A DNA stretch of 64,000 bases from Flavobacterium flabelliforme (GCF_017948675.1 NZ_JAGFBU010000002.1:124001-188000); one strand, 5' to 3'. Shown: positions 1-9,093, counted from the stretch's first letter. Numbers and translations are program-made. Notes: a model not told the origin generated them from the sequence alone.

Positions 1-228
1 GTGATTGTAGAAAATTTTGATAGAACAACGCTTTATCACAAAATGAATGAAAAGGGATTTGGAATGGTTAGCTTGTATCATACAATGATTACTGAATTGG
101 ATAATTCACCTTATGAGGCAGCTAATTCTTTGGCAAAAAAAATAATTAACTTCCCAATTCATCAAGACGTTACTGTGGCAGATATTGATGCTATGGTTTT
201 AGAATTAAAAAAAATATTAAATGCTTAG
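1..228 (+). CDS. DegT/DnrJ/EryC1-family sugar aminotransferase, C-terminal part only
   Basis: The frame is open from the first base, so the gene starts upstream; only about the last 75 residues are present. The end of the protein, with an NFPIHQDVT stretch followed by an amphipathic helix, matches the usual C-terminus of PLP-dependent DegT-family nucleotide-sugar aminotransferases. The catalytic lysine region lies outside the window. The stop overlaps the next gene by 8 bases, which implies co-translation with the FemAB-like acyltransferase. The family call rests on a short tail and is moderately secure; the sugar substrate cannot be read. Confidence 0.7.
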   Translation: MIVENFDRTTLYHKMNEKGFGMVSLYHTMITELDNSPYEAANSLAKKIINFPIHQDVTVADIDAMVLELKKILNA

Positions 229-1294
229 TGTTCTAAAATTAAATTCTCCAGAGGGGTTAAAAAAATATCAACAACTTCTTCAGTCCTTGGATATAAATGA
301 ACCTTACTATTTGTTAGACTATATTACTGTTTTTAGTAATGGGTTAGATGATTTGATTTGCTTTTTTTTTGAATCAGATCATAGCAAAGCAACAGTCTTT
401 ATGACCGGCCATTTAAAAAAAATCAGCATTGGAGGGAATAGTACAGACTATTTTGACTTTATAACTCCTTATGGTTATACAGGGCCAATTTTCTCAAAAA
501 ATATCAAAAATTTAGAGATTGAAAAGTTTTGGCAGTCTGTTGATCAATGGTATCTAAAGAATAATGTAATAACAGAGTTCATAAGGTTTAATCTCTCTGG
601 TAATCAAGAATTGTATTCAGGGGATACTTTTTCTACAATGCTTAATATTAAAGGAAAGATAATTGATGAAGAGATACAATGGAAAGCTTTTGACCATAAA
701 GTTAGAAAAAACGTTAATAAAGCTAAAAAAGAAAATCTATCTAGTACAATTTATTATCACAGTATTGAACCTGCCAATATTTTAGAATTTTATACTATAT
801 ATATTGAGACAATGAAAAGAACGAATGCTAATGCTAAGTTTTTTTATTCACTAAGCAATTTTACTAAGTTCATTATCGATAATAAGGATTATGTCTCAAT
901 TTGTACTATTTATTATGAAAATATAGCTATATCATCAGAGTTATTGTTAGTATCAGATGACACCATCTACTCCTTTCTTGGAGGAACTGATGATAAATAT
1001 TTTGATAAACGACCAAACGATTTTCTAAAAGTTGAGGCACTAAATTGGGGAAGGTCACAAGGGAAAAAATATTATGTTTTAGGAGGTGGATATGGTTTCG
1101 AAGATGGGATTTTCAAGTATAAAAAAGCATTTTTCCCTACAGATGTTGTAGAATATTATACAGGAAGAAAGATTTTGAGACCAGATATTTATGACCAATT
1201 AGTTGAAGAGGCATCAAAATTACGAGAAAAAGGAGGTCTTGAAAAACTGGATAAAACAGATTCCTCTTTCTTTCCTTTGTATAATAAATTGTAA
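221..1294 (+). CDS. FemAB/GNAT-like acyltransferase of polysaccharide locus
   Basis: 357 residues with no signal peptide or clear membrane segment. The C-terminal half has a GNAT-like core (SFLGGTDDKY, then YYVLGGGYGFEDGIFKYKK) of the kind seen in FemA/FemB and BioF2-like acetyltransferases. Such enzymes move an acyl or aminoacyl group onto an amine. Because the gene overlaps an aminotransferase gene by 8 bases, the likely acceptor is the amino group of a nucleotide sugar; this is inference. ATG start at 221 lies inside the upstream gene, typical of coupling. A second FemAB-like gene is paired with an aminotransferase at 53400-55450. Donor and acceptor are unknown. Confidence 0.7.
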   Translation: MLSVLKLNSPEGLKKYQQLLQSLDINEPYYLLDYITVFSNGLDDLICFFFESDHSKATVFMTGHLKKISIGGNSTDYFDFITPYGYTGPIFSKNIKNLEIEKFWQSVDQWYLKNNVITEFIRFNLSGNQELYSGDTFSTMLNIKGKIIDEEIQWKAFDHKVRKNVNKAKKENLSSTIYYHSIEPANILEFYTIYIETMKRTNANAKFFYSLSNFTKFIIDNKDYVSICTIYYENIAISSELLLVSDDTIYSFLGGTDDKYFDKRPNDFLKVEALNWGRSQGKKYYVLGGGYGFEDGIFKYKKAFFPTDVVEYYTGRKILRPDIYDQLVEEASKLREKGGLEKLDKTDSSFFPLYNKL

Positions 1295-1332
1295 CTTTAG
1301 ACAATTTTATAAATAATTCATATTCCTTTAAA

Positions 1333-1875
1333 TTGATAGTTAAGAGAATTTTTGATGTTGTTTTTTCTTTAATTCTATTGATAGGTCTTTGTTGGCTAAT
1401 ACTTGTTTTATTTTTGTTAAATTCAAATGGCTTTTTTTTTCAGATAAGAATTGGACAGTATGGGAAGGCATTTACTATTTTTAAAATTAAAACAATTAAC
1501 TCTAACACAGGTTATATTTCAGGATTTGGAAATTTCTTGAGAAAATCAAAATTGGATGAGTTGCCTCAATTATATAATATTTTACGAGGTGAAATGAGTT
1601 TTGTTGGTCCAAGACCTGATGTAGTAAAATATTATAATATTTTAGATGATGAGGAAAAAAATATATTAAAAATGAAGCCGGGTTTAACTAGCAATGCTTC
1701 ACTAAAATATTTTAATGAGGAGCTAATCTTAAGAACTAAAATTGATCCTTCAGAATATTATGATAAGGTAATTTTTCCAGATAAAGTAAAAATGAATTTG
1801 GATTATTATTATAATCATAATTTTTTAGGGGATATAAAAATAATTTTCAAAACAATATTTAGATACATAAAATGA
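1333..1875 (+). CDS. Small PglC-type phosphoglycosyl transferase (bacterial sugar transferase)
   Basis: 180 residues. One hydrophobic segment (about residues 7-29) is followed by a compact catalytic domain, as in monotopic PglC-type enzymes that transfer a sugar phosphate to undecaprenyl phosphate and start glycan assembly. The hallmark SKLDELPQLYNILRGEMSF and GPRPD motifs are present and contain the catalytic Asp-Glu pair. The basic motif usually written KFRSM is here KIKTI, a divergent form. Start is TTG at 1333; no ATG fits. The stop overlaps the next start (ATGA). A much longer enzyme of the same family lies at 11741-13135. Confidence 0.88.
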   Translation: MIVKRIFDVVFSLILLIGLCWLILVLFLLNSNGFFFQIRIGQYGKAFTIFKIKTINSNTGYISGFGNFLRKSKLDELPQLYNILRGEMSFVGPRPDVVKYYNILDDEEKNILKMKPGLTSNASLKYFNEELILRTKIDPSEYYDKVIFPDKVKMNLDYYYNHNFLGDIKIIFKTIFRYIK

Positions 1876-3014
1876 ATAATCCAAAAATATGGCTTTCTTC
1901 ACCGCACATGGGAGGAAATGAACAAAAATACGTACAAGAAGCTTTTGATACGAATTGGGTAGCACCTTTAGGACCAAATGTAAACGGTTTAGAAAAGGAT
2001 CTAGAGGAGTATTTAGGAAGTGAGTCGCATGTAGGAGCACTAAGTTCTGGTACAGCTGCGATACATTTAGGTCTTATTTTATTAGGCGTAAAGGCAGGCG
2101 ATGAAGTGATTTGTCAGAGTATGACCTTTTCGGCTTCGGCTAATCCAATTTTATATTTGGGTGCAACTCCTGTTTTTGTAGATAGTGAGGAAGAAACATG
2201 GAATATTTGTCCAATTCAATTAGAAAATGCAATTATTGATCGTTTAGCTAAAGGAAAAAAACCAAAAGCTATTGTGGCTGTGCATTTGTATGGAGTTCCA
2301 TACAAAGTAGAAGCTATTAAAGCGATTTCTGATAAATACGATATTCCAGTTCTAGAGGATAGTGCAGAAGCATTAGGAAGTTCTTATAAAGGCCAAAAAT
2401 GTGGGACATTTGGTGATGTTGGTGTTTTGTCTTTTAATGGTAATAAAATTATCACTACTTCAGGCGGTGGTGCAATTGTAGCGCCTACCAAAGAAATAAA
2501 AGATAAGGCTGTTTTTTTTGCTACCCAATCCAGAGACGATGCTCCACACTATCAACATTCAGAAATAGGATACAATTATAGAATGAGTAATATATGCGCA
2601 GGAATTGGTCGTGGTCAAATGCAAGTGCTTGATAAGCATGTGCAACTTAGAAGAAATATGCATGAGTTTTATGTAGATTTATTCAAAGATATTGATGCAG
2701 TAACTGTTTTTAAAGTACCTAATGATGATTATTTTGCCAATTATTGGTTAACAGCCATTACAATCAAACCTGATGAGACTAAAGGCATTGATGCAGAAAA
2801 ACTCAGAATAGCTTTAGATAAAGATAATATCGAATCTAGACCACTCTGGAAACCTATGCATTTACAACCTATATTCGAGAAATATCCATATTATGGCAAT
2901 AATGTAGCGGAAGATTTATTTAAAAAAGGCTTGTGTGTTCCATCGGGTTCGAATTTGGAAGAGATTGATCGGAATAGAATCAAAAAAGCAGTAAATTGTT
3001 TCTTTAAAAGATAA
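1872..3014 (+). CDS. PLP-dependent DegT-family aminotransferase, PglE/EpsN-like
   Basis: 380 residues, full length for the family. SSGTAAIHLGL forms the phosphate-binding region, LEDSAEALGS carries the cofactor-contacting Asp, and the Schiff-base lysine is in SFNGNKIITTSGGG. The C-terminal SRPLWKPMHLQP segment is typical of enzymes that aminate 4-keto-6-deoxy UDP-sugars. Overlaps the PglC-like gene by 4 bases, so the two are translated together. With the PglF-like dehydratase at 7099-9066 it could make a UDP-4-amino-4,6-dideoxy-GlcNAc (bacillosamine-type) precursor; that assignment is inferred from context. A diverged fragment of a related gene lies at 6741-6955. Confidence 0.9.
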   Translation: MNNPKIWLSSPHMGGNEQKYVQEAFDTNWVAPLGPNVNGLEKDLEEYLGSESHVGALSSGTAAIHLGLILLGVKAGDEVICQSMTFSASANPILYLGATPVFVDSEEETWNICPIQLENAIIDRLAKGKKPKAIVAVHLYGVPYKVEAIKAISDKYDIPVLEDSAEALGSSYKGQKCGTFGDVGVLSFNGNKIITTSGGGAIVAPTKEIKDKAVFFATQSRDDAPHYQHSEIGYNYRMSNICAGIGRGQMQVLDKHVQLRRNMHEFYVDLFKDIDAVTVFKVPNDDYFANYWLTAITIKPDETKGIDAEKLRIALDKDNIESRPLWKPMHLQPIFEKYPYYGNNVAEDLFKKGLCVPSGSNLEEIDRNRIKKAVNCFFKR

Positions 3015-3050
3015 AGACAATAAATACAGATTTTATTTAATTATATAAAT

Positions 3051-3599
3051 ATGATGATTGAATTAACTACAATCAAAGATTTGCTAATTATAACCCCAGA
3101 AATCTTTACTGATGATAGGGGTTATTTTTTTGAAGCATTTAATAAATTAAAATTAGAAGAATACGGTGTTGATTATAATTTTATACAAGATAACCAATCA
3201 TTTTCTACTAAAGGAGTAATACGTGGTTTACATTTTCAAATCAACCCTTTTGCTCAAGCAAAATTAATTAGAGTTTTACAAGGTGAAATTCTGGATGTAG
3301 CAGTTGATTTACGAAAAGAATCTGCAACTTATGGTGAGTATTTTAGTGTGATTTTAAGTGAAAAAAATAAAAAACAATTAATGGTTCCTCCTGGTTTTGC
3401 ACATGGATTTTCAGTTTTGAGCGAAACGGCCTCTGTGATGTACAAAGTAGATCAAGTATATCACAAAGAAAGTGAAAGAGGAATTCGATATGATGATTCA
3501 ACTTTATCCATTGACTGGAAAGTTAACCCTAAAGAAGTAATTGTTTCTGAGAAAGATCTAATTTTAACTGGTTTTAAGGATGTTGATTTAAGTTTTTAA
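3051..3599 (+). CDS. rfbC: dTDP-4-dehydrorhamnose 3,5-epimerase
   Basis: 182 residues, the usual length of RmlC. The protein is a cupin-type barrel that epimerises C3 and C5 of dTDP-4-keto-6-deoxyglucose, the third step to dTDP-L-rhamnose. RGLHFQ (His61, catalytic base) and the PPGFAHGFSVL segment are diagnostic. Two consecutive ATG codons (3051 and 3054) are both possible starts. First of four rml genes in the order C-D-B-A, with short gaps after C and D. Cytoplasmic. Confidence 0.96.
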   Translation: MMIELTTIKDLLIITPEIFTDDRGYFFEAFNKLKLEEYGVDYNFIQDNQSFSTKGVIRGLHFQINPFAQAKLIRVLQGEILDVAVDLRKESATYGEYFSVILSEKNKKQLMVPPGFAHGFSVLSETASVMYKVDQVYHKESERGIRYDDSTLSIDWKVNPKEVIVSEKDLILTGFKDVDLSF

Positions 3600-3657
3600 T
3601 AAAATTATTGTTATTTATAATCTTTAATGGTGATCTAAAATTAGAAAGATAAATATA

Positions 3658-4527
3658 TTGAAAAAGATATTAGTAACAGGAGGAAATGGGCAATTAGGTT
3701 CAGAGTTGCGACAAATAGCAATAAATAAAACTCAATATGATTGGGTTTTTACGGATTACCAAGAATTAAACTTATGTGATTTAACTAATCTAGAGTTTAA
3801 ATTAACAGAAATCAATCCGCAAATTATTATTAATTGTGCTGCTCATACTGCGGTAGATAAAGCAGAAACTGAAGTAGAGCTATCGGATGTGTTAAACCAT
3901 CAGTCGGTAGCCGTTTTGGCTATGTGGAGTCATGCTAATAATTGTAAATTAATACATGTTTCTACAGATTATGTTTTTGATGGAAACTCAGCTGTGGCGC
4001 TAACCGAAACAGCAGAAACGAATCCTATTAATGTATATGGTTTTACTAAATTAGCTGGTGAAAAAGCATGTCTAGAGCAAAACTCAAATGCAATAATTAT
4101 CCGTACTTCATGGGTTTATTCGAGTTTTGGAAATAATTTCGTTAAAACAATGTCTCGATTGATGCAGGAAAGAGAAAGCCTGAATGTAGTCAATGATCAG
4201 ATCGGAAGTCCTACTTATGCAGCTGATTTAGCAGAAGCCATCATGACTATCATCCAACACAAAAATTGGCAACCTGGTATCTATAATTTTTCGAATGAAG
4301 GTGAAATTAGCTGGTATGACTTTGCTGTGGCAATTCAAGAAATTGGAGGTTTTGAATGTGATGTTAATGGAATACTAGCCTCTAACTATCCAACTCCAGC
4401 CAAAAGGCCTGCTTATTCATTATTGGATAAAAGTAAAATCAAAACTGTCTTTGGTGTATCAGTTCCAGAATACAAAGAGAGTTTGAAGAAATGTATGAAT
4501 TTATTAAGATTTAATACGAACTTGTAA
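3658..4527 (+). CDS. rfbD: dTDP-4-dehydrorhamnose reductase
   Basis: 289 residues. NADPH-dependent short-chain-fold reductase giving dTDP-L-rhamnose. Shows the Rossmann motif TGGNGQLG near the N-terminus, VSTDYVFDG around the catalytic Ser/Thr, and the active-site YGFTK (YxxxK). The start is TTG at 3658, directly before the conserved KKILVTGG, so a later start would remove the nucleotide-binding loop. Follows rfbC after 58 bases. A 138-base gap with only a weak hairpin separates it from rfbB. Confidence 0.95.
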   Translation: MKKILVTGGNGQLGSELRQIAINKTQYDWVFTDYQELNLCDLTNLEFKLTEINPQIIINCAAHTAVDKAETEVELSDVLNHQSVAVLAMWSHANNCKLIHVSTDYVFDGNSAVALTETAETNPINVYGFTKLAGEKACLEQNSNAIIIRTSWVYSSFGNNFVKTMSRLMQERESLNVVNDQIGSPTYAADLAEAIMTIIQHKNWQPGIYNFSNEGEISWYDFAVAIQEIGGFECDVNGILASNYPTPAKRPAYSLLDKSKIKTVFGVSVPEYKESLKKCMNLLRFNTNL

Positions 4528-4665
4528 AAAATTTATAAGAAAGAATTGTAAAAATAAATTAGTTTAGCTTTCAAATTTATTCGTAAAATCCAAAAGAAAG
4601 CTTTAAACAATTTCCATATAATAATTAATTTTTATTAATTCGAAAATTCTTAAAAATAAATAGAA

Positions 4666-5712
4666 ATGAAAAAGATTTTAATCACTGGAGGTGCTGGTTT
4701 TATTGGTTCGCACGTTGTAAGACGTTTTGTAAATAAATACCCAGAATATAAGATCTTTAATTTAGATGCTTTAACCTATGCAGGCAATTTAGAAAATATT
4801 AGGGATATTCAAGACGCACCAAATTACACCTTTGTAAAAGGGGATATTGTAGATGCAACTTTTATAGATACCCTTTTTACAGAGCATCAATTTGATGGGG
4901 TGTTACATCTTGCTGCAGAGTCTCATGTGGACCGATCCATCACTGATCCATTATCTTTTGTAAAAACAAATGTAATTGGTACCGTGAATTTATTAAACGC
5001 TGCCAAAATGATCTGGAAGGACAATAGCAAGCATAAGCGTTTTTACCACATCAGTACAGATGAGGTATATGGTAGCTTAGGTGCAAAAGGTTTGTTTACA
5101 GAAACTACGGCTTACGATCCTAACTCTCCTTATTCTGCTTCAAAAGCAAGTTCGGACCATTTTGTGAGAGCCTATGGCGAAACCTATGATTTTCCGTATG
5201 TATTGACAAACTGCTCGAATAATTACGGACCTTTTCATTTTCCTGAAAAATTAATTCCGTTATTTATTAACAATATTATTCAAAAAAAACCTTTGCCAGT
5301 ATATGGTGATGGAAAATATACCCGCGATTGGCTGTTTGTAGAAGACCATGCTGTAGCGATAGATTTAGTTTTCCATGAAGGAGTGAATCACAGTACTTAT
5401 AATATTGGTGGTTTCAACGAATGGCAAAATATAGATTTGGTTAAGCTACTTTGCAAAATAATGGATGAAAAGCTAGGAAGAACTTCAGGAACTTCAGAAC
5501 AATTGATTGTCTATGTAAAAGACCGTCCAGGACATGATTTAAGATATGCTATTGATGCTACAAAAATTAATAAAGAATTGGGTTGGAAACCTTCTGTTAC
5601 TTTCGAACAAGGATTGGAAAAAACGGTAAATTGGTATCTGGAAAATGAGACCTGGCTGAATAACGTTACTTCTGGGGAATACGCAACTTATTACCAAAAA
5701 CAGTATTCTTAA
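4666..5712 (+). CDS. rfbB: dTDP-glucose 4,6-dehydratase
   Basis: 348 residues, standard for RmlB. Extended SDR enzyme that makes dTDP-4-keto-6-deoxyglucose with bound NAD. N-terminal ITGGAGFIGSH binds NAD; STDEVYGSLG and YSASKASSDH contain the catalytic Asp-Glu and YxxxK. The product is the branch point both for rhamnose (rfbC/rfbD here) and for 3-amino sugars of the FdtA/FdtB type encoded near 54-59 kb, so one enzyme may serve both clusters. ATG start at 4666. Confidence 0.97.
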   Translation: MKKILITGGAGFIGSHVVRRFVNKYPEYKIFNLDALTYAGNLENIRDIQDAPNYTFVKGDIVDATFIDTLFTEHQFDGVLHLAAESHVDRSITDPLSFVKTNVIGTVNLLNAAKMIWKDNSKHKRFYHISTDEVYGSLGAKGLFTETTAYDPNSPYSASKASSDHFVRAYGETYDFPYVLTNCSNNYGPFHFPEKLIPLFINNIIQKKPLPVYGDGKYTRDWLFVEDHAVAIDLVFHEGVNHSTYNIGGFNEWQNIDLVKLLCKIMDEKLGRTSGTSEQLIVYVKDRPGHDLRYAIDATKINKELGWKPSVTFEQGLEKTVNWYLENETWLNNVTSGEYATYYQKQYS

Positions 5713-5862
5713 TGTGTTTAATTTTGGGTAAAAGAGTTGAATTATTAAGTGATAAATTTTCAAAAGCATCATTTTTATTATTTATTATTTACCATATTCA
5801 AGATTTCTCAGTCTAAAAAAATCAGAGTTTTAGTGCCTTTGTGGCAAAAACATCAAACAACT

Positions 5863-6732
5863 ATGAAAGGAATTATATTGGCCGGAGGCTCAGGAACACG
5901 CTTGCATCCACTCACCTTGGCAATGAGTAAGCAAATGATGCCGGTATATGACAAACCTATGATCTATTATCCATTGTCAACTTTAATGATGGCAGGGATA
6001 AGCGAAATATTAATTATTTCTACACCACATGATTTGCCCAATTTTAAGAAATTATTAGGAGATGGAAGTGCAATTGGATGCAAATTCAGTTATGCAGAGC
6101 AAGCAATTCCTAATGGATTAGCGCAAGCTTTTGTGATAGGAGAAGAGTTTATAGGAAAGGATAATGTAGCCTTAGTTTTAGGCGATAATATTTTCTTTGG
6201 TGCTAATATGGATCAATTGCTTAAATCGAACACTAAACCGGATGGTGGAGTGGTTTTTGCATATCATGTATCAGATCCAGAGCGATACGGTGTAGTTGAA
6301 TTTGATAAAGAGCTAAACGCGCTGTCTATTGAAGAAAAACCCTCGAAACCAAAATCAAATTATGCAGTTCCAGGGTTGTACTTTTACGATAATTCAGTAG
6401 TTGAAATTGCCAAAAACATTAAACCAAGTGCACGTGGCGAATATGAAATTACCGATGTTAATAAAGTGTATTTGGAGAAAGGAACTTTAAAAGTAGGTAT
6501 TTTAAGCAGAGGGACCGCTTGGTTGGATACTGGTACTTTTAATAGTTTAATGCAAGCAGGACAATTTGTCCAAGTAATCGAGGAACGTCAAGGTTTGAAA
6601 ATAGGTTGTATTGAAGAAATTGCTTGGAGACAGGGATTCATTAGTGAGCAGCAATTGAAAGATCTTGCAGAACCATTAGTTAAATCAGGTTATGGAGAAT
6701 ATCTTTTGGGACTAATTAAACAAAAGGAATAA
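5863..6732 (+). CDS. rfbA: Glucose-1-phosphate thymidylyltransferase
   Basis: 289 residues from ATG 5863. Converts glucose-1-phosphate and dTTP to dTDP-glucose, the entry step of the rml pathway. The nucleotide-binding signature [14 protein letters not shown] begins at residue 4; VLGDNIFFG and the SIEEKP segment are also conserved. An in-frame start at 5749 would add 38 residues of non-conserved sequence before the MKGIILAGG start and is rejected. The 150-base gap from rfbB is unusually long for this operon and ends in a GCCTTTGTGGC stretch. Confidence 0.96.
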   Translation: MKGIILAGGSGTRLHPLTLAMSKQMMPVYDKPMIYYPLSTLMMAGISEILIISTPHDLPNFKKLLGDGSAIGCKFSYAEQAIPNGLAQAFVIGEEFIGKDNVALVLGDNIFFGANMDQLLKSNTKPDGGVVFAYHVSDPERYGVVEFDKELNALSIEEKPSKPKSNYAVPGLYFYDNSVVEIAKNIKPSARGEYEITDVNKVYLEKGTLKVGILSRGTAWLDTGTFNSLMQAGQFVQVIEERQGLKIGCIEEIAWRQGFISEQQLKDLAEPLVKSGYGEYLLGLIKQKE

Positions 6733-6740
6733 ATAGAGAA

Positions 6741-6955
6741 ATGCTGCGATTAGCATTTATTAAAGAAAATATAGAGTCACGACCGTTGTGGAAACCATTG
6801 CATTTGCAACCTATTTTTAGTAAGTATACCTATTTTGGAACGAAAAATGCGGAATCCATTTTGAAAATGGTCTTTGTTTGCCTTCAGGACCAATACTTTC
6901 TGATGAAAATAAAACAAGAATTAAAAATATTGTGATGAACTTGTTCAATAGTTAA
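6741..6955 (+). pseudogene. Remnant of a DegT-family aminotransferase (C-terminal fragment, frameshifted)
   Basis: The first frame reads IESRPLWKPLHLQPIF, nearly the same as the C-terminal region of the intact aminotransferase at 1872-3014 (IESRPLWKPMHLQPIF). Near 6858-6862 similarity moves to another frame, which continues FENGLCLPSGPILSDENK to a stop at 6953-6955. One missing T in a short T run would explain the shift. Only about 70 C-terminal residues' worth of sequence remains, without the catalytic lysine, so it cannot be an active enzyme. It lies 8 bases after rfbA. At the DNA level it matches the 1872 gene at roughly 80% over 47 bases by eye, so it is an old or foreign copy. Confidence 0.85.
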
Positions 6956-7008
6956 TTTTTTTAGTGAAGCACTTAATTATCTGTAGATTTTATTATTTGT
7001 TAAAAATG

Positions 7009-7033
7009 AAAAAATCTATTAATAAGATTTTTT
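7009..7033 (+). terminator. AT-rich hairpin after rfbA and the aminotransferase remnant
   Basis: A 9-base stem (AAAAAATCT / AGATTTTTT) around a 7-base loop ends in a run of T. It is AT-rich, so termination is probably partial. It separates the rml genes from the dehydratase at 7099. Confidence 0.5.
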
Positions 7034-7098
7034 TTTCAATACATTAAATCTTAATTTTGAAATCCTAAAGGGCACTAATCCTAATAAACACAATTACT

Positions 7099-9066
7099 TT
7101 GAATACCGATAAAAAATTTGATAAGGAAGCCTTAAAGTCCCTCTTGTTTTCAAGAGATAATTTGAATTTTAATATTCATAATTTAGGATATTTACCAAGA
7201 TGGATAATAGTAATTATTGATCTATCCATTCTCTTATTAGCCTTTTTTTTTACAAAGTTTATTATCAACGGTATGGGATTGCCGTATATTTATTTAGGCA
7301 ATAAATCTCTTTATGTTTTTTCTCTTATTGGATTCAACTTATTTGCATTTTGGCTTTTCAGAACTTATTCTGGAATTATAAGACACTCTTCCTTTATTGA
7401 TGCAGTGAAATTATTATTTTCGCAATTATTAGTGTTTGTAGTTTTTTTGTCGTCAAATATAATTTATGATCAAATTTATGACGATAAGATTTTCTTAAAT
7501 ACAGCACTTTTTATAAACATGGTACTTTCTTTTTGTGGATTGTTTTTGTATCGTGTTATCGTAAAACAAGTATTCGAGCTATATTTTTCTGAGAAATACA
7601 ATGTCAAATTATCTCGAACAATCATATACGGAACAGATGCTAATGCAATATCAATTGCTAATGCACTGAAGTTTGAAACTCCAACTCGATTTAAGATTGT
7701 GGGTTTTGTTGACAAAAACAATCAGAACGCCTCTAAAAGGATGTTAGATTTACCGATATTGGTTCAAAAGAAAAAGCTACCCACTTTAATGCGCTCTATA
7801 GGTGCAGAAGCGGTGATTATTGCAGACAAAAGTTTGACAAAAGAGGAACAATTGGTTATAATTGATCAATGTTTAGAATTCAATTACAAAGTCTACATCG
7901 TACCTTTGATTACCAACTGGGAAAACCAAAAAGAAATCTCTCAAAAAGTAAAAACAATACAAATTGAGGATTTGTTAGATAGAAAACCAATTGTACTTGA
8001 CAGCAAACTAATATCAAAACAATTAAAAGAAAAAACGATTTTAATTACTGGTGCTGCCGGTTCGATAGGAAGTGAAATCGCAAGACAAGTTTTGCTTTTT
8101 AAACCTAAAAAAATTATTCTTTTAGATCAAGCAGAAACCCCTTTGCATCATTTGCAATTAGAAACAGAACTTTTAAACTCGACTACAAAAATTATTTCTT
8201 TAGTGGCAGATATAAGAAATAAAGAGGCGATGAATACTGTTTTTAAAAAATACACTCCACAAGTTGTTTTTCATGCTGCAGCATATAAGCATGTTCCTTT
8301 GATGGAGCAAAATCCTTCACAAGCTATTCTGACAAATATTGAAGGGACGAAAAATATAGCAGACTTATCTTGTTTGTATAAAGTCAATAAATTTGTAATG
8401 GTTTCTACAGATAAGGCTGTGAATCCGAGTAATGTTATGGGAGCTAGCAAAAGAATTGCCGAAAAATACGTACAATCATTACATGCTGCAAATCAAAAAA
8501 TAGAAGGAGAAAAGGTTACAAAATTTATCACGACTCGTTTTGGTAATGTATTAGGATCTAATGGATCTGTAGTGCCTTTATTTACTAAACAAATTGCAGC
8601 AGGTGGTCCTGTTACCATCACACATGCAGACATAATTAGGTATTTTATGACTATTCCTGAGGCTTGTCAATTAGTTTTAGAGGCAGGCGCAATGGGGAAC
8701 GGAGGCGAAATTTATATTTTTGACATGGGAAAACCGGTTAAAATTATAGATTTAGCGAGAAAGATGATTAAACTAGCTGGTTTTATCCCTGAAAAGGATA
8801 TTAAAATTAAAATAGTTGGTTTAAGACCTGGTGAGAAATTATATGAAGAATTACTAAATGATACTTCAAAAACATTGCCTACTTATCATGAGAAAATTAT
8901 GATTGCCGAAGACATTCAAGATGATTTTGAAACGTTAAAAAAGGATATCGACGATTTGATTCATAAGGCCAATTTCTTCGGAAAAGAAGATGTTGTCATG
9001 CAGATGAAAAAAATTGTTCCCGAATTTAAAAGTATGAATTCTACATTTCAATTGTTAGATAAATAA
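7099..9066 (+). CDS. Membrane nucleotide-sugar 4,6-dehydratase, PglF/CapD/WbpM type
   Basis: 655 residues. Several N-terminal transmembrane segments (residues about 33-155) precede a first Rossmann-like region (about 172-265) and an SDR dehydratase domain starting at ITGAAGSIGSEIA (about 316). STDKAVNPSNVMGASK holds the active site. Family members remove water from UDP-GlcNAc to give the 4-keto-6-deoxy sugar. The expected partner is the PglE-like aminotransferase at 1872-3014. Start is TTG at 7099, giving MNTDKKFDK. Preceded by a hairpin terminator, so it probably has its own promoter, which I could not place. Confidence 0.93.
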   Translation: MNTDKKFDKEALKSLLFSRDNLNFNIHNLGYLPRWIIVIIDLSILLLAFFFTKFIINGMGLPYIYLGNKSLYVFSLIGFNLFAFWLFRTYSGIIRHSSFIDAVKLLFSQLLVFVVFLSSNIIYDQIYDDKIFLNTALFINMVLSFCGLFLYRVIVKQVFELYFSEKYNVKLSRTIIYGTDANAISIANALKFETPTRFKIVGFVDKNNQNASKRMLDLPILVQKKKLPTLMRSIGAEAVIIADKSLTKEEQLVIIDQCLEFNYKVYIVPLITNWENQKEISQKVKTIQIEDLLDRKPIVLDSKLISKQLKEKTILITGAAGSIGSEIARQVLLFKPKKIILLDQAETPLHHLQLETELLNSTTKIISLVADIRNKEAMNTVFKKYTPQVVFHAAAYKHVPLMEQNPSQAILTNIEGTKNIADLSCLYKVNKFVMVSTDKAVNPSNVMGASKRIAEKYVQSLHAANQKIEGEKVTKFITTRFGNVLGSNGSVVPLFTKQIAAGGPVTITHADIIRYFMTIPEACQLVLEAGAMGNGGEIYIFDMGKPVKIIDLARKMIKLAGFIPEKDIKIKIVGLRPGEKLYEELLNDTSKTLPTYHEKIMIAEDIQDDFETLKKDIDDLIHKANFFGKEDVVMQMKKIVPEFKSMNSTFQLLDK

Positions 9067-9093
9067 GAGAAAAATATAAATTGTTACATAGTG

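Noticed and set aside
4528..4665. Hairpin between rfbD and rfbB as a terminator
   Set aside because: Only about 7 clean pairs (AGCTTTC/GAAAGCT), a long loop and no T run after it.
5749..5862. Longer N-terminus for rfbA starting at 5749
   Set aside because: The added 38 residues are not family-like, and the conserved [13 protein letters not shown] begins exactly at the ATG at 5863.
6741..6935. A genuine 64-residue gene after rfbA
   Set aside because: It is a partial aminotransferase C-terminus whose similarity continues in another frame, so it is a remnant.
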